From Tannerella sp. (lineage in GTDB: Bacteria; Bacteroidota; Bacteroidia; Bacteroidales; Tannerellaceae): a stretch of DNA of 7,267 nt. The stretch spans positions 1-7,267 of the forward strand of contig JAITDQ010000165.1 in assembly GCA_031282485.1 (NCBI GenBank). The letters run 5' to 3'. Positions 7,028 to 7,267 of the stretch are shown here, piece after piece; the stretch's first letter is position 1; every line of letters starts with the position of its first letter. The notes under the pieces are model-generated. The model was not told the origin of the DNA and did not search any database. It worked only from the letters and a program-made list of their open reading frames with translations. The translations under genes and the position numbers were made by a program.

Positions 7028-7055
7028 AAAGTCCCGTACTCACGTATGGGACTTT
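7028..7055. terminator. Strong stem-loop, probable (bidirectional) terminator
   Basis: AAAGTCCCGTAC (7028-7039) pairs with GTATGGGACTTT (7044-7055) over 12 positions, one of them a G-U pair, around a TCAC loop. On the + strand it would end the pheT-yebC transcript, but the T-tract is only the stem's own TTT. Read on the - strand the stem is followed by TTTTCAATTTT, a better U-tract. It could instead be a structured leader element for the micro-ORF that starts 46 bp downstream. Confidence 0.65.
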
Positions 7056-7101
7056 CCACATTAACCATTAATAACCTTTTACCTTAAAAAGAACTAATAA
7101 T

Positions 7102-7179
7102 ATGAAGAAGTATTACGTCTATGGGCGCAAAGATATGGCAGGCATGAGAAATACCAATCATTTTACAGTCAACATTTAA
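7102..7179 (+). CDS. Possible 25-residue small ORF (MKKYYVYGRKDMAG...)
   Basis: An ATG at 7102 preceded by A-rich sequence (AAAAAGAACTAATAAT), as is usual for starts in this phylum, opens a frame of 25 codons ending in NTNHFTVNI and TAA. Residues 4-7 are Tyr-Tyr-Val-Tyr and the peptide is basic at its N-terminus; there is no signal peptide or membrane segment. I do not recognise it. It may be a small protein, a leader peptide for a gene beyond the window, the broken start of a longer gene, or chance. The stem-loop upstream and hairpin downstream frame it neatly, which is why it is listed. Confidence 0.35.
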   Translation: MKKYYVYGRKDMAGMRNTNHFTVNI

Positions 7180-7197
7180 CCAATTCATGCGGTTTAT

Positions 7198-7223
7198 GTA
7201 CAAAAAGCATTGCTTTTAAGTAC
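7198..7223 (+). terminator. Weak hairpin with distant T-run, possible terminator or attenuator
   Basis: AAAAGC (7203-7208) pairs with GCTTTT (7212-7217) across an ATT loop, and the flanking GTAC (7198-7201) pairs with GTAC (7220-7223) across an imperfect A-rich section. A run of six T lies at 7232-7237, eight bases past the hairpin, which is further than in a classic intrinsic terminator. Confidence 0.35.
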
Positions 7224-7267
7224 AAAACTCTATTTTTTAGCGTATTCCACAGAATAAGCAGTAGAAA

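Larger units (their letters stand above)
6891..7267. other. 377-bp region without a long gene
   Basis: The stretch after yebC to the window end carries no long ORF on either strand. It holds three short direct duplications (6921-6940, 6949-6976, 6992-7011), a strong stem-loop (7028-7055), a possible 25-codon ORF (7102-7179), a weaker hairpin (7198-7223) followed by a T-run at 7232-7237, and a short hairpin TATTC-CACA-GAATA (7243-7256). Base composition shifts from GC-rich near the duplications to A/T-rich after 7056. Confidence 0.7.

Noticed and set aside
7128..7135. TATCTTTG on the - strand as a promoter
   Set aside because: The match to TAnnTTTG is exact, but no -33 element or ORF on the - strand follows it, and the strong stem-loop at 7028-7055 lies directly downstream.

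Overview
The window looks like chromosomal DNA from a member of the Bacteroidota, most likely order Bacteroidales. Three things point there: promoter elements of the TAnnTTTG type (the Bacteroides -7 box) in front of two genes, starts preceded by A/T-rich sequence instead of Shine-Dalgarno motifs, and close similarity of several products to remembered Bacteroides proteins. Genus cannot be fixed by eye. All convincing genes lie on the + strand.

Left part (1-2605): the end of a uronate (pectin-type) catabolic operon. It holds the C-terminal two thirds of KduI (5-dehydro-4-deoxy-D-glucuronate isomerase, cut by the window edge), a lipoprotein that I assign to the uncharacterised DUF4861 family, and a short-chain dehydrogenase of the KduD / gluconate 5-dehydrogenase type. 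KduI and KduD act one after the other on the unsaturated-uronate product of polysaccharide lyases and GH88/GH105 hydrolases, yielding 2-keto-3-deoxygluconate. The lipoprotein between them is the least understood part of the set.

Middle gap (2606-2864): a 108-bp element with nearly perfect 16-bp terminal inverted repeats and nested internal hairpins starts three bases after the kduD stop codon. It looks like a MITE or insertion-sequence remnant. Two back-to-back GC-rich palindromes follow, then a promoter for the next gene.

Right part (2865-6890): a small exported protein of unknown function, then pheT (phenylalanyl-tRNA synthetase beta subunit, complete, 820 residues) with its own promoter, then a YebC/PmpR-family gene 33 bp behind it and probably cotranscribed.

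End (6891-7267): no long gene. Three short direct duplications sit just after yebC, followed by a very regular 12-bp stem-loop, a possible 25-codon ORF beginning MKKYYVY, and a second hairpin followed at a distance by a T-run. The stem-loop, micro-ORF and second hairpin could be a regulatory leader for a gene beyond the window. That is an inference from layout only.

I did not find a clearly new multi-gene system. The best leads are the DUF4861 lipoprotein in the kdu operon, the 108-bp inverted-repeat element, and the hairpin/micro-ORF region at the right end.
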